Assembly: GCF_023716865.1 (NCBI RefSeq) | Contig: NZ_CP092417.1 | Coordinates: 3,264,001-3,328,000 of the forward strand | Direction of reading: 5' to 3' | Source: Endozoicomonas sp. SCSIO W0465 | GTDB taxonomy: Bacteria > Pseudomonadota > Gammaproteobacteria > Pseudomonadales > Endozoicomonadaceae | DNA length: 64,000 nucleotides | Shown: in pieces, positions 54,922 to 64,000 of the stretch | Layout: the number at the start of each line of letters is the position of its first letter | How positions within the stretch are numbered: position 1 is the first letter of the stretch | Translations under genes and position numbers: made by a program | The notes under the pieces: generated by a model | Told to the model about the DNA's origin: nothing | Databases searched by the model: none | Seen by the model: only the letters and a program-made list of their open reading frames with translations

Positions 54922-55421
54922 AAGCTGTCTTCCTTCTTCAATAGATGCAAAAAGTGATCCGCCCTGTAATATCTGGACCGCTGTCGAGATTTCTCATGAT
55001 AAGCAATAAAGTACATTGAGGAGGCTATGGTGTGCATGAGGTCTTCTCAAGTCATGGCATTTCCATTGTAAGGCCTATTTTGCTTTTATTCATGGTTTTC
55101 TTAGCTGTCTGTCCAGCAATTCATCATAAACAATGATCCAGATTGGTAACTCGCTGCTTATTTGATGAATAGTCTTGTTAAAATGGCTGCGCAAGTCTGG
55201 GAGAAAATGGCTTTTTCATGGTTATTCAAGCTTGACTTTAAACACCATTTCACAGAAGGTAGGCAATAAATTCAAACAAGCGTATGAATTTACCGGGAAG
55301 TAAAGCAATAATAATCAGATAGCTACCATAGTTAACGTAAAAAATGATCAGCCTGTTTAATCGCTGGCAGGTCACTTCGTCATTGTTAGCCTATCTATCT
55401 TCAATCCGAAAGGAGACGTTC
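54922..55421. other. intergenic region between uspA and fadB
   Basis: About 500 bp with no gene. The promoters of uspA (minus) and fadBA (plus) must lie here. I see no convincing FadR-type palindrome; AT-rich tracts occur near 55080-55140 and 55270-55340. Confidence 0.5.
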
Positions 55422-57569
55422 ATGATCTACCGGGGGAAGGCGTTCAGGGTTCTGCCTGTGGAAGATGGTATCGCCGAGCTGCAGTTCAATCTTGACGGCG
55501 AAAGTGTCAATAAGTTCAGTCGCTCTGCCATTGAGGACCTGGCTGCTGCGCTGGATGCCATCCGTGCTGATAACCATATCAAAGGTCTTATTCTCACCAG
55601 TGGTAAAGACGTATTCATCGTTGGTGCTGATATCAATGAATTTACCCGAACTTTTCAGCAGGATGATGAAACGTTATTGGCCGGACTGATGGCGGTGAAT
55701 AAGGTATTTTCCGGATTTGAAGATCTTGATATGCCAACCGTGGCGGCCGTGAATGGCATTGCCTTGGGTGGTGGTTTTGAAATCTGTCTGTGTGCGGATT
55801 ACCGGGTGCTTTCCACAGAAGCCAGGGTTGGCTTGCCGGAAGTGAAACTGGGTATCTACCCGGGATGGGGCGGCACGGTCAGATTACCCAGGTTGATCGG
55901 TGCGGATAATGCGGTGGAATGGATCGCCAGCGGCAAAGAGTATCGTCCTGATGCGGCGTTACAAGTTGGCGCTGTCGATGCCGTGGTTGCCCCTGAGAAA
56001 CTGAAAGATTCTGCGCTAGCCGTGATTCGTCGCTGCCTGAATGGTGAACTGGATTACCAGGCCAGAAAGCAGGAGAAAAAAGGCAAGCTGAAACTGCCGC
56101 CGATTGAAGCGATGATGGTGTTTGAAACCACCTCTGCAGTCGTTAAAAAGCAGGCCGGACCCCATATGCTGGCGCCAATAGCCTCAGTCAAGGCGATTCA
56201 GAAGCACGCTTTCATGGAGCGTGACAAGGCCCTTGAAGTGGAAGCAAAAGGGTTTATTAAACTGGCCAAGTCCTCGGTGTGTGATGCTCTGGTTGGCCTG
56301 TTCCTGAATGATCAGCAGCTTAAGAAAAAAGCCAAGGCATCTGCCGGTATTGCCGCTCAAACCAACAAGGCGGCGGTGTTGGGTGCGGGCATTATGGGTG
56401 GCGGTATTGCCTGTCAGTCCGCCTTGAAAGGTACGCCCATTCTGATGAAAGACATCAGCCAGGATGGACTGGATCTTGGCCTGGCTGAAGCCACCAAACT
56501 GCTCTCCAAGCGTGTCGCCCGGGGGCGTATGGATGCCGGTAAGATGGGGAGTGTATTGAATAATATTATACCCACGCTGTCCTACGGTGACTTTGAGGGC
56601 GTCGATGTCGTTATTGAAGCCGTTGTGGAAAACCCGAAAGTTAAGAAAACGGTGCTGGCGGACGTAGAGAACCAGGTTGCCCAGCAAGCTGTTCTGACAT
56701 CCAATACCTCCACCATTTCCATTAACGAGCTGGCCAGTGATCTGAAGCGTCCCGAACAGTTCTGTGGCATGCACTTCTTCAACCCTGTTCATGCCATGCC
56801 ACTGGTTGAGGTTATCCGTGGCGAAAAGACCAGCGATGCCACCGTAGCAACGGTGGTTGAGTATGCCCGCAAGATGGGTAAAACACCGGTGGTGGTTAAT
56901 GACTGCCCCGGATTTATGGTGAATCGTGTCCTGTTCCCATACTTTGGTGGTTTCTCTGCCTTGCTGCGTGACGGGGCCGATTTCCAGCAGATAGACAAGG
57001 TCATGGAGCGCTTTGGCTGGCCAATGGGACCTGCCTATCTTATGGATGTGGTGGGCATTGATACCGGTATTCATGCTGAAAGTGTCATGTCGGAAGGGTA
57101 TCCGGATCGCATGAAACGTGACTTTAAAAACGCGCTCGACGTAATGTTTGACAACCAGCGCTTTGGTCAGAAAAACGGGGCCGGTTTCTATCAGTATGAG
57201 CAGGACAGAAAAGGTAAGCCCAAGAAGGTGGTTGATGAGTCCGTTTATGACTTGTTGAATGAAGTTTGTGCTGAACGTAAATCCTTTGAGGATGAGGAGA
57301 TTATCGCCCGTATGATGGTGCCTCTGTGTATGGAAACCGTTCGTACGCTGGAAGATGGCATTGTTGACTCGGTCGCTGAAGCGGATATGGCGCTGATTAT
57401 GGGTATTGGCTTCCCGCTCTTCCGCGGTGGTGCCCTGAAGTATATTGATAGCCTGGGGGTGGCAGAGTTTGTTGAGCTTGCGGACCAGTACGCTGCTATC
57501 AGCCCACTGTATGTGCCGACTGATAAGCTCCGGGAGATGGCTCGTGAAGGCAAGACCTTCTACGGTTGA
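55422..57569 (+). CDS. fadB: fatty acid oxidation complex alpha subunit
   Basis: 715 aa from MIYRGKAFRVLPVEDGIAEL, with AAAGGAG before the ATG; an upstream start at 55344 has no ribosome site. The N-terminal enoyl-CoA hydratase part has GGGFEICLCADYR and GLPEVKLGIYPGWGG, carrying the catalytic Glu119 and Glu139 pair. The 3-hydroxyacyl-CoA dehydrogenase part begins AVLGAGIMGGGIACQS (~316) with catalytic His in GMHFFNPVHAMPLVEVI. With FadA it forms the cytosolic alpha2beta2 beta-oxidation complex. Confidence 0.96.
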   Translation: MIYRGKAFRVLPVEDGIAELQFNLDGESVNKFSRSAIEDLAAALDAIRADNHIKGLILTSGKDVFIVGADINEFTRTFQQDDETLLAGLMAVNKVFSGFEDLDMPTVAAVNGIALGGGFEICLCADYRVLSTEARVGLPEVKLGIYPGWGGTVRLPRLIGADNAVEWIASGKEYRPDAALQVGAVDAVVAPEKLKDSALAVIRRCLNGELDYQARKQEKKGKLKLPPIEAMMVFETTSAVVKKQAGPHMLAPIASVKAIQKHAFMERDKALEVEAKGFIKLAKSSVCDALVGLFLNDQQLKKKAKASAGIAAQTNKAAVLGAGIMGGGIACQSALKGTPILMKDISQDGLDLGLAEATKLLSKRVARGRMDAGKMGSVLNNIIPTLSYGDFEGVDVVIEAVVENPKVKKTVLADVENQVAQQAVLTSNTSTISINELASDLKRPEQFCGMHFFNPVHAMPLVEVIRGEKTSDATVATVVEYARKMGKTPVVVNDCPGFMVNRVLFPYFGGFSALLRDGADFQQIDKVMERFGWPMGPAYLMDVVGIDTGIHAESVMSEGYPDRMKRDFKNALDVMFDNQRFGQKNGAGFYQYEQDRKGKPKKVVDESVYDLLNEVCAERKSFEDEEIIARMMVPLCMETVRTLEDGIVDSVAEADMALIMGIGFPLFRGGALKYIDSLGVAEFVELADQYAAISPLYVPTDKLREMAREGKTFYG

Positions 57570-57640
57570 TGGCTCTTTGAATAAATACATGAGTCTTAAG
57601 TTACCGAACCATTTTCAGGGAATATAAAAGCGAGAATACC

Positions 57641-58813
57641 ATGAGCCTGAACCCAAGAGATGCTGTAATTGTTGATTTCGGGCGTACCCCGATGGGGCGC
57701 TCCAAGGGTGGCATGTACCGTCATGTGCGTGCTGACACCCTGTCTGCCGAGTTGATTACCGGGTTACTTAACCGCAATCCAGAAGTGAACCCGGCTGAGG
57801 TGGAAGATGTTATCTGGGGCTGTGTAAACCAGACCCTGGAGCAGGGTTGGAACATTGCCCGGATGGCATCGCTGATGACACCCATTCCCCATACCTCCGG
57901 TGCCCAGACGGTCAGCCGTCTGTGCGGATCATCCATGAGTGCCCTGCAGAGTGCCGTTCAGGCCATTCAGACCAATAACGGTGATGTCTTTGTGGTCGGT
58001 GGTGTCGAGCATATGGGGCATGTGGGCATGATGCACGGAGTGGATCCGAACCCGAGGCTGTCCAAATACGGCGCCAAGGCAGCCGGTATGATGGGGCTGA
58101 CTGCCGAAATGCTGGGCACTATGCACGGCATCAGTCGTCAGGCACAGGATGAATTTGGTGTCCGTTCCCATCAGCGTGCCTGGGCTGCCACCGAAGCAGG
58201 TCATTTCAACGATGAAATTATCCCGATGCAGGGGCATGATGCCGACGGAAACCTTGCACTTTTTACCCGGGATGAAACCATCCGCCCGGAAACCACGGTA
58301 GAAGCGTTGTCACAGCTTAAGCCTGCATTTAACCCCAAGGGTACGGTAACGGCGGGAACGTCCTCCCAGATTACCGATGGCGCCTCCTGTATGATCGTTA
58401 TGTCAGCCCAGCGGGCTAAGGACCTTGGTGTGCAGCCAATGGCGGTGGTCAGGGCCATGGCGGTTGCCGGTGTTGATCCTTCCATTATGGGGTATGGACC
58501 GGTGCCCAGCAGTAAAAAGGCGCTTAAGCGTATGGGCATGACCATGGATGATATTGATCATGTCGAACTGAATGAGGCTTTTGCTGCTCAGGCACTGTCC
58601 GTACTGAAAGACCTCAAGCTGCTGGATAAAATGGATGAAAAGGTCAACTTGAACGGAGGGGCCATTGCGCTTGGTCACCCATTCGGATGCTCGGGAGCGC
58701 GAATTTCAGGCACACTTCTGAATGTGATGAAACAAAATGGTGGAACCCTGGGGCTGGCAACAATGTGTGTAGGTCTGGGTCAAGGTATAACGACGATTTT
58801 TGAAAGGGTTTGA
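57641..58813 (+). CDS. fadA: 3-ketoacyl-CoA thiolase, beta subunit of the fatty acid oxidation complex
   Basis: 390 aa. The nucleophilic Cys is in VSRLCGSSMSALQSAVQ (~residue 95), and the second Cys and the His in GGAIALGHPFGCSGARI; the end is CVGLGQGITTIFERV. It cleaves 3-ketoacyl-CoA to acetyl-CoA. It lies 71 bp after fadB, presumably co-transcribed. The ribosome site is weak. Confidence 0.96.
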   Translation: MSLNPRDAVIVDFGRTPMGRSKGGMYRHVRADTLSAELITGLLNRNPEVNPAEVEDVIWGCVNQTLEQGWNIARMASLMTPIPHTSGAQTVSRLCGSSMSALQSAVQAIQTNNGDVFVVGGVEHMGHVGMMHGVDPNPRLSKYGAKAAGMMGLTAEMLGTMHGISRQAQDEFGVRSHQRAWAATEAGHFNDEIIPMQGHDADGNLALFTRDETIRPETTVEALSQLKPAFNPKGTVTAGTSSQITDGASCMIVMSAQRAKDLGVQPMAVVRAMAVAGVDPSIMGYGPVPSSKKALKRMGMTMDDIDHVELNEAFAAQALSVLKDLKLLDKMDEKVNLNGGAIALGHPFGCSGARISGTLLNVMKQNGGTLGLATMCVGLGQGITTIFERV

Positions 58814-58844
58814 TCGTCGTTTAGTCTCGATGTAAGTCGGTTCT

Positions 58845-58875
58845 GTCGTTTGAAGCATTTGGTGCTTCAAACGAC
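58845..58875. terminator. hairpin after fadA
   Basis: GTCGTTTGAAGCA-TTTGG-TGCTTCAAACGAC, a 13-bp perfect stem 32 bp after the fadA stop. No T-run follows, so it may stabilise the 3' end. Confidence 0.65.
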
Positions 58876-59272
58876 AATCAGTGGAACCCGCCGACTGACT
58901 TATTACACAGTTCATTAACTACCTGCCCGGGTTTTTCCTGTTTTATAAGATTTTTGCGCATAGCCCATTACCAATAATTCAAACGGTTCCTTTCACTGCC
59001 TGAGGCTTGTCTACCCTTGCCATTATTTTTCGTGAGGGAATAACGTTGATATCCCAATCTACCGTTCAGTCAACAGGCGCATCCACTGCCTCGGCCTCCG
59101 TACCGGTTCAGCCTGGGGGTGAGTGGGGCGCATGGGCAGGGTTGAAGGTCGCTTTCCGGGACGGTTTAATCCCGTTTTTGCAGTCGTGGCATCCTGGTTA
59201 TGCCCCCCCCGGGATGCAACCGTCGGCACAACCGGATGACGGTCCTGCCTTCACGTTTGGCCTGACTCTTGA

Positions 59273-60903
59273 TCACATCTCTCCAGCGCTGAACTGCCGG
59301 GCTATCTGCCAGGTTTTTACCCGATCCTGCAATTTCGCCCAGCCTTCCCATACCACTAACCAGCCGGGCTGCCCTGTATGCTTTGAATCACCCCAACCAC
59401 CAAGCCGAGCAATCGTTTGAAGCAGCCAAGTGACTGTTGGCGGCTTATCGGGCAACGCTTTTTTTTCATAGGTTAGCCAGAGAACCTGCCATTCATCATC
59501 ACTGACCACCTCATTCGCGAGTGTTTTTTCACTCCAAAGCTTTCTGTCTTTGTGCTGCCTGTCATTCGGTAACATTTTTCTGTCTTTGTGCTGCCTGTCA
59601 TTCGGTAACATTAATGCTTCACGGATTTGCATTAGTCTGACAGCGACAAACATTAATATGACCGCAAGTCGTTCAATGTTATCCGGAGATTGCAGACGAA
59701 GCCTTTCTACTCCTGCTCCCGATTTCCAAGCCTTATGGAACTCTTCTATTCGCCATCGGAGCTCGTAAAATCGAATGATAGAGCGACAGTCTTCGAATGT
59801 TTCAATATCTTCAGTTGTCAATAGTACCCAGTGCAAACGGTCTTCGGAGTCATTGCCAATCTCTTCAGCCGACACAATATTCATAGTGGCTCTTTTCGGG
59901 TTACAGACTGCTCTGCAATGAAAATTGGCCAAAGGCCTTGATATACAATGCCTTCAGGAAACTGCTGGCTAAATATTGCCAAGCCCTGCCACAGGAGGAT
60001 TCCAGCCTGATTTATGAAATCAGCAGTCTGCAATACGAAAAGAGCCTTCATAGTTACCGGTTCCGGCCTGCCGCCTGGCCTTTGCGGCGCCTGTATTGTC
60101 ATCTTCTTTCTTTTGACCTGCAGCGTTGCCTTTCGCTTCTTTCTACCTCCTTTTTGAGGAACCACTATCGTATATTTCCCCAACACTTCAGTCTGAGCTA
60201 AGGAATCAAATAATAAGAGTTCGCCATCCACCAGGATTCTGTTTTGTGTAGCTCTTACAACAAACCGCTGTCGGTTATCCAGTTTGTAGTGCATATATTC
60301 GTATATATCCGCCTCCCGGTCGCAAACACTGATGATGTCAGGCATTTTACCCCCCATCCTTTGTTCTGTGTTTTCAGAGGCTCTTTGCCACTTAAAGCTT
60401 TCCTTTCCCTCGTAAGGTAGCTGACGACGTTGGTTCTTTTTCCCCCGCTGAACGTCCTCTCTAACCCATCGTTCTTGATCAATAAGCCCAATGCTTCGCT
60501 CTGTATCCGCATCAACCAAGAAGACAGAGTGGACGTGGAATCCTCTGGTTTTAGAGCCTTCAGGACCTCCAAGATCACCAAGCTCGGATCTGACAGCATG
60601 TTTATAACCCAGGGTTGTTGTATCTTCGAGAGCCAGAAGTAGGCGAGACTGTCTCGCTATTTTGGCAGTTGCCTGAAAGCCTGCCTCAGCTATTGCTTCA
60701 GGCTTTACGGCCTCATTCTCAATCAGCCGGTAAGCTCCAGTTACCAGTGCGGTATAACCTTCGCATGAAGATGACAAAGAATTACCGGTATGAGCTGAAA
60801 GCTCGGCAGCAACTTTGACAAGTCGTTTTGTACGTCGAGTATCGCCCAAATCAGCACATCCAAAAGTTAGTTCTGACCATGGTTTAGGAGAAAGTGGAAG
60901 CAT
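59273..60903 (-). pseudogene. IS50-type transposase, interrupted by a MITE
   Basis: The N-terminal part (to ...GGRPEPVTM, ~60055) and C-terminal part (from NIVSAEEIGND, ~59879) are separated by the MITE, which adds in-frame stops. The C-terminal part also has a 12-residue tandem repeat MLPNDRQHKDRK absent from the intact copy. Catalytic residues are present but on two fragments. Confidence 0.9.
59888..60046. mobile_element. 159-bp MITE related to IS1595
   Basis: Its ends are GGCTCTTTTCGGGTTACAGA and GGCTCTTTTCGTATTGCAGA (inverted), both continuing CTGCT, and TTCATAGT is duplicated at 59880-59887 and 60047-60054. It has no gene. The ends match those of the IS1595 element at 43750-44781. Confidence 0.88.
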
Positions 60904-62052
60904 GACCTGTTTTATCAGTGAGAAATGATAGAACAAGGTAGCTATTTGTGATCAAGAGACAGCACGTTTGGCAGCCCCGATGGGCAGGACAGTAGCTTTT
61001 TTCAGGGTGTTGCGCTGGGTGCCCGGCTGGTGTCGCCTTATACGGTGCTACCAGCGGAGATCGGCACGATGCTGGAGGGCTTTGTCACGCTTTCCTCAGC
61101 GGCCCGGCTCAGGGATCTTTTTGACGCGACTAAAGGTTCGCCGCCAGAGCAGAGCCACGCAAACAGCTCAGTGGATGGCTCCCCAACAAACGACAAAGGC
61201 AGGAAAAAAAAGAAACCGCAGCAAACACGACAACGCACCAGCCCACCGGCCACCGCCTCCGTCGGCCTTGGCCAGCTACCGAAAGCTGCCGTGGCACTGG
61301 GTGCCTTGTCGGGCCTGAGTGCTGGGGCAGCTGCATCCCCATCTGGCAGCTCCGGCAGTAAAGAAGGGTGGAAGCCGGTGCCGGATGCCAAAACCCTGGC
61401 CAAGTTCGGCCGTGACCCGGACTATCCACTGGGTGGTAATTACTTCCAGACTGCGGATATTGATGGTGGTGGATTACTCGAACCCATTGGCAGCAAGCAT
61501 TACCCATTTAACGGTAAGTACTATGGTCGGGGTCATACCATTGAGAATCTTCGCCACTGCTTTTTGAACAATCTGGAGGGTGAGGTTGATAGCCTGCGTT
61601 TCACGGATGCCAGTATACGGTCCACAGGGTACAATGAACCGGCCGGGGTGGTGGCCTGTAGAGTTTCACGCGGTGGGACAGTTAGTAATATCCGGGTTGA
61701 AAATGCTCATGTTGACAGTGATGAGGACGGGGCAATTGTAGGGGGTGTAATCAGCGAAGGAAATGTTGCCAATATCACAGCAGTTGATTGCTCTGTCCGA
61801 GCTGAAGAGCATGCTGGTATCGGCGGAGGAATTGTCTATTCACCGCGAACTTTCGCTAACATCACAGCAATCAACTGCACGGTGGAAAACTCTGGTTATT
61901 CTTCTAATTATTATGATGTCGGTATCGGGGCAGGCTATGTTTCTGGAAGCATTGCCAACATCACTGCGATTAACTGCAATGTGAAAGCGCTCCGTGGTAA
62001 TGGTGATGCCGGTATCGGGGCGGGGTCAGTTTATTCTTCTTATTCTTATTCT

Positions 62053-62544
62053 GTAACTGTTCAGCACCCCCACATAAATCTGGAATTTTCTGATTTTTAT
62101 ACCATCCTCTTAAGCACCATTTTTCCACAATATTCGCCAGCATGATTCCAGAACTACCCGCAACTATGTCGGCTGAGATTCTCTTGAAAGAGAATGCAGA
62201 GCTGCGGATGAGAGTTGCCTGTCTGGAAGAGCGATGTCGAGAATTGGAAGAAAAGGTTGGCAAGAACAGTCAAAACAGCAGCAAGCCGCCATCGTCTGAT
62301 GGTTATCAAAAACCTTGTAAAAACAGTAATTCTCCAGATCATTCTGACGACCTTTCCGCAGATAAAGGTACCGATCCATCGGATGAAAAACCCAATCCTA
62401 AAAGTCTGAGACAGTCTTCTGGTAATAAAGCCGGTGGAAAGAAAGGGCATCAGGGCACTTGTCTTAAACAGGTCGATATCCCTGACTATATTGAGTACCT
62501 TCCGGTTAAAGAATGCAATAAATGTCAGGCGTCTCTTCTTGATA
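62053..62544 (+). mobile_element. IS66-family element, copy 6, left part only
   Basis: Starts GTAACTGTTCAGCACC and is broken after 492 bp by the second 1527-bp IS. The right part would be outside the window. The 8 bp before it are CTTATTCT, the predicted target duplication. Confidence 0.9.
62142..62544 (+). pseudogene. IS66 TnpC (copy 6), N-terminal fragment
   Basis: 134 residues identical to the other copies, ending after CQASLLD where the 1527-bp IS is inserted. The leucine zipper and part of the zinc region remain; no catalytic residues in the window. Confidence 0.9.
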
Positions 62545-64000
62545 CTCGACTTTAGAGTCTGTATAAAACGATAATTCGGTCAGCTTTTTATAGTGAAGCA
62601 AGCCGAAATCAGTGAACTGTTTTTCCAAGTTCGTTATTACTTCCGTTTTTTGCCTAAAAGCCTTTAGTTATGCTGCTTCTGAATTATCCGGTATTAACTG
62701 GTCGATCAGATCGCGAAAATTGAACTCATATTTTTGCTTATATCTGTTCCAGCCCTTGCGAATAGAGAACCTCGGAATAATTCCTGAAAGAGCAATTTTC
62801 ATCATGCCTGCAGTGGTTGTATCCGGGCTTCTCCAGGGTATCCGAGAAATATTCAGACATGCCTGATTTTTACAAACGGTTAATAACTGCAATAATGCAT
62901 AGCCTGCCATTTTCAAATGCATCCATCGAAGCAGTGTTCGCAATTTCTGCTGCCATAAATGGCAACAGCCAAAAGCATGTTTGAGTTGGTGAAACATTGG
63001 CTCTACCGGCCATCTCCGGGAATAGGCACGAAGCACCTCCAGTCCCTCAAGTTCCGGATTGGTCGAGATGAATATTCTGCTTTCGGTCAGACCTTTGTCA
63101 TTTTCAAAGCGACTCCAGACGACGCGTACTTCACGACCTTTAAGGAATCTGGCGCGACAGATCAGGGTACGATAACGTATTTTGCGAAATTTGCCGTACA
63201 TCCATACTGTTGCTTTTTCTTCCGGCAGTTTCTTAACCTGTTCTGTCGTCATCTTGATGCCGTACTTTTTTGGGCGCCCTCGCTTCTTTACGGTGGGTGC
63301 TGGCGGCAAAGCATAGAGGGCCCGATTTGAAGGTATCTGACCAACAACTTCTATGTTCATTTCCAGAGCTGGCTTTATCAGTGTCCAGTTCATATACCAG
63401 CAATCGGTTAGCAGGCGTAGCACTCGATCCTTCACTTCATTGCGTACCACCCTGAGCATGGCCACGGCAATTTTCAGTTTGCTGGTGTTACCTGAAGCTG
63501 GTGTCGGAAATGAGATCACCGGTATGGCGGTAAATACTTCATCTGCAGCCCGCTCAAATATGATGGCCAGGGAAACCCAACACTGCCCCCAGATGTACGT
63601 CGGCCGATTGCGTTTCTTGCTGTGTTGATGATGTGTACGACAAGCAGGGGCTTTGTCGGAAAACCGTTCGATTACCCAGTCATCAAGCCCCAGGACCACA
63701 GGTTGATTCTCAGGAGCTTTGGAGCAGACCAGACGGATCAAGTGGCGTGCCAAGTTCTTCCATTGCCACTTGCCCTGAGATAGCCAGTGGTGGTAGCTGC
63801 TCCACACACAATGAAAATCAATTGTTAACAACGCCTGTGTAACAAAGCCGTCGGCTGAAAGCATGCAACCGAACAGCAGTTCGCAGAACGTTGGTACTGC
63901 AGTTGATGATAGCGCTCCAGCAAGAAAGGTTGTATATGAAGCGAGCTCCCTGAGGATTACTTGATGATCTGAAGTGAGCATGGCAACCATCTCGAATTTC
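62545..64000 (-). mobile_element. 1527-bp insertion sequence (copy 2), cut by the window edge
   Basis: Begins CTCGACTTTAGAGTCTG as in copy 1 and is identical over the visible 1456 bp as far as I compared. About 71 bp should lie beyond the window. Confidence 0.92.
62668..64000 (-). CDS. IS4-superfamily-like DDE transposase (copy 2), 5' end outside the window
   Basis: At least 440 residues identical to the 445-aa copy at 3676-5013. By the same offset its ATG would be at ~64005. Probably intact. Confidence 0.85.
   Translation of the reverse strand, partial: KFEMVAMLTSDHQVILRELASYTTFLAGALSSTAVPTFCELLFGCMLSADGFVTQALLTIDFHCVWSSYHHWLSQGKWQWKNLARHLIRLVCSKAPENQPVVLGLDDWVIERFSDKAPACRTHHQHSKKRNRPTYIWGQCWVSLAIIFERAADEVFTAIPVISFPTPASGNTSKLKIAVAMLRVVRNEVKDRVLRLLTDCWYMNWTLIKPALEMNIEVVGQIPSNRALYALPPAPTVKKRGRPKKYGIKMTTEQVKKLPEEKATVWMYGKFRKIRYRTLICRARFLKGREVRVVWSRFENDKGLTESRIFISTNPELEGLEVLRAYSRRWPVEPMFHQLKHAFGCCHLWQQKLRTLLRWMHLKMAGYALLQLLTVCKNQACLNISRIPWRSPDTTTAGMMKIALSGIIPRFSIRKGWNRYKQKYEFNFRDLIDQLIPDNSEAA

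Larger units (their letters stand above)
59262..60962 (-). mobile_element. Tn5/IS50-like element (copy 2), broken
   Basis: The ends are CTGACTCTTGATCACA and CTGTCTCTTGATCACA; CACGTTTGG(C) is duplicated on both sides (59252-59261 and 60963-60972). Length 1701 bp equals the intact 1498 bp plus a 159-bp MITE, its 8-bp duplication and a 36-bp internal duplication. Confidence 0.92.
59046..62052 (+). pseudogene. right-handed beta-helix/GLUG-like repeat protein, broken by two ISs
   Basis: The parts present are 59046-59261 and 60973-62052; more must lie beyond the window. Start TTG at 59046, with GAGGG upstream (start uncertain). Joining across the first IS gives ...A-F-T-F-G-S-P-D-G-Q in frame. The N-terminus is Ser/Ala/Gly/Pro-rich without a clear signal peptide. 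A Lys/Pro-rich stretch (KGRKKKKPQQTRQRT) and an Ala/Gly helix follow. From about residue 230 the sequence is GKYYGRGHTIENL, then repeats of GIGxG...ANITAIxCxV every ~30-40 residues, a beta-helix pattern of adhesin-like proteins. Probably surface or secreted; inference. Confidence 0.7.

Noticed and set aside
56184..57590. 468-aa frame antisense to fadB
   Set aside because: fadB is complete with catalytic residues; the antisense frame has no recognisable motif and no ribosome site.
1..64000. CRISPR array, tRNA, rRNA, integrase or attachment sites
   Set aside because: No regularly spaced repeats with spacers, no cloverleaf sequence and no recombinase gene were recognised in the window.

Overview
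The window most resembles a gammaproteobacterium of the Oceanospirillales, probably an Endozoicomonas-like symbiont. FadBA, FabAB, HtpG, SdaA/SdaC, GpsA, SixA, Uup and UspA all read as gammaproteobacterial proteins. The very heavy insertion-sequence load, with several nearly identical copies per family, fits host-associated members of that group. The taxonomic call is inference. No rRNA, tRNA, CRISPR array or integrase was seen.

Layout. (1) 1-19599 is a decayed lambda-like prophage. The plus strand carries the tape-measure 3' end, two small tail proteins, a tail fibre, a fibre-assembly-like protein, a DUF1833-like protein, an NlpC/P60-like protein and the tail-tip protein J. A hicAB toxin-antitoxin pair sits antisense inside this block. 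The minus strand of 11277-19366 is a compact operon of small phage genes, including an antiterminator-Q-like protein and a PDDEXK-type nuclease. Almost every large gene is broken: the fibre by a 1527-bp IS, J by a +1 frameshift, the nuclease by a group II intron in antisense, and a 62-aa gene by an IS1595 element. The intron's own reverse transcriptase is broken by a Tn5/IS50-like IS and an IS66-like IS. (2) 19600-29364 is an island of nested ISs around a TrkA-N potassium channel gene. (3) 29531-58813 is mostly chromosomal: an ABC1/UbiB-like kinase homologue, an RND efflux pair, a class II glutamine amidotransferase, htpG, serine catabolism (sdaA, sdaC), fabA-fabB, gpsA-DUF4389-sixA, an MFS transporter split by IS66, uup, uspA and fadBA. 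(4) 59046-64000 is a repeat-rich beta-helix gene broken by an IS50-like element, which itself carries a 159-bp MITE, and by an IS66 element that is in turn broken by a second copy of the 1527-bp IS.

IS boundaries were set by matching terminal inverted repeats and target duplications, and by checking that removing the element restores the reading frame of the host gene. Families seen: 1527-bp DDE IS (2 copies), IS50-like (2), IS66/ISBst12-like of 1608 bp (6), IS1595 (2 different), ISNCY-like of 1701 bp (2), one IS1595-related MITE and one group II intron. By these coordinates ISs occupy about 20 kb of the 64 kb. The clean target duplications and near-identity of copies point to recent expansion. 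Fatty-acid synthesis and beta-oxidation, serine uptake and deamination, chaperone and redox or stress genes are intact; the prophage, one MFS transporter and one surface-type gene are being lost.
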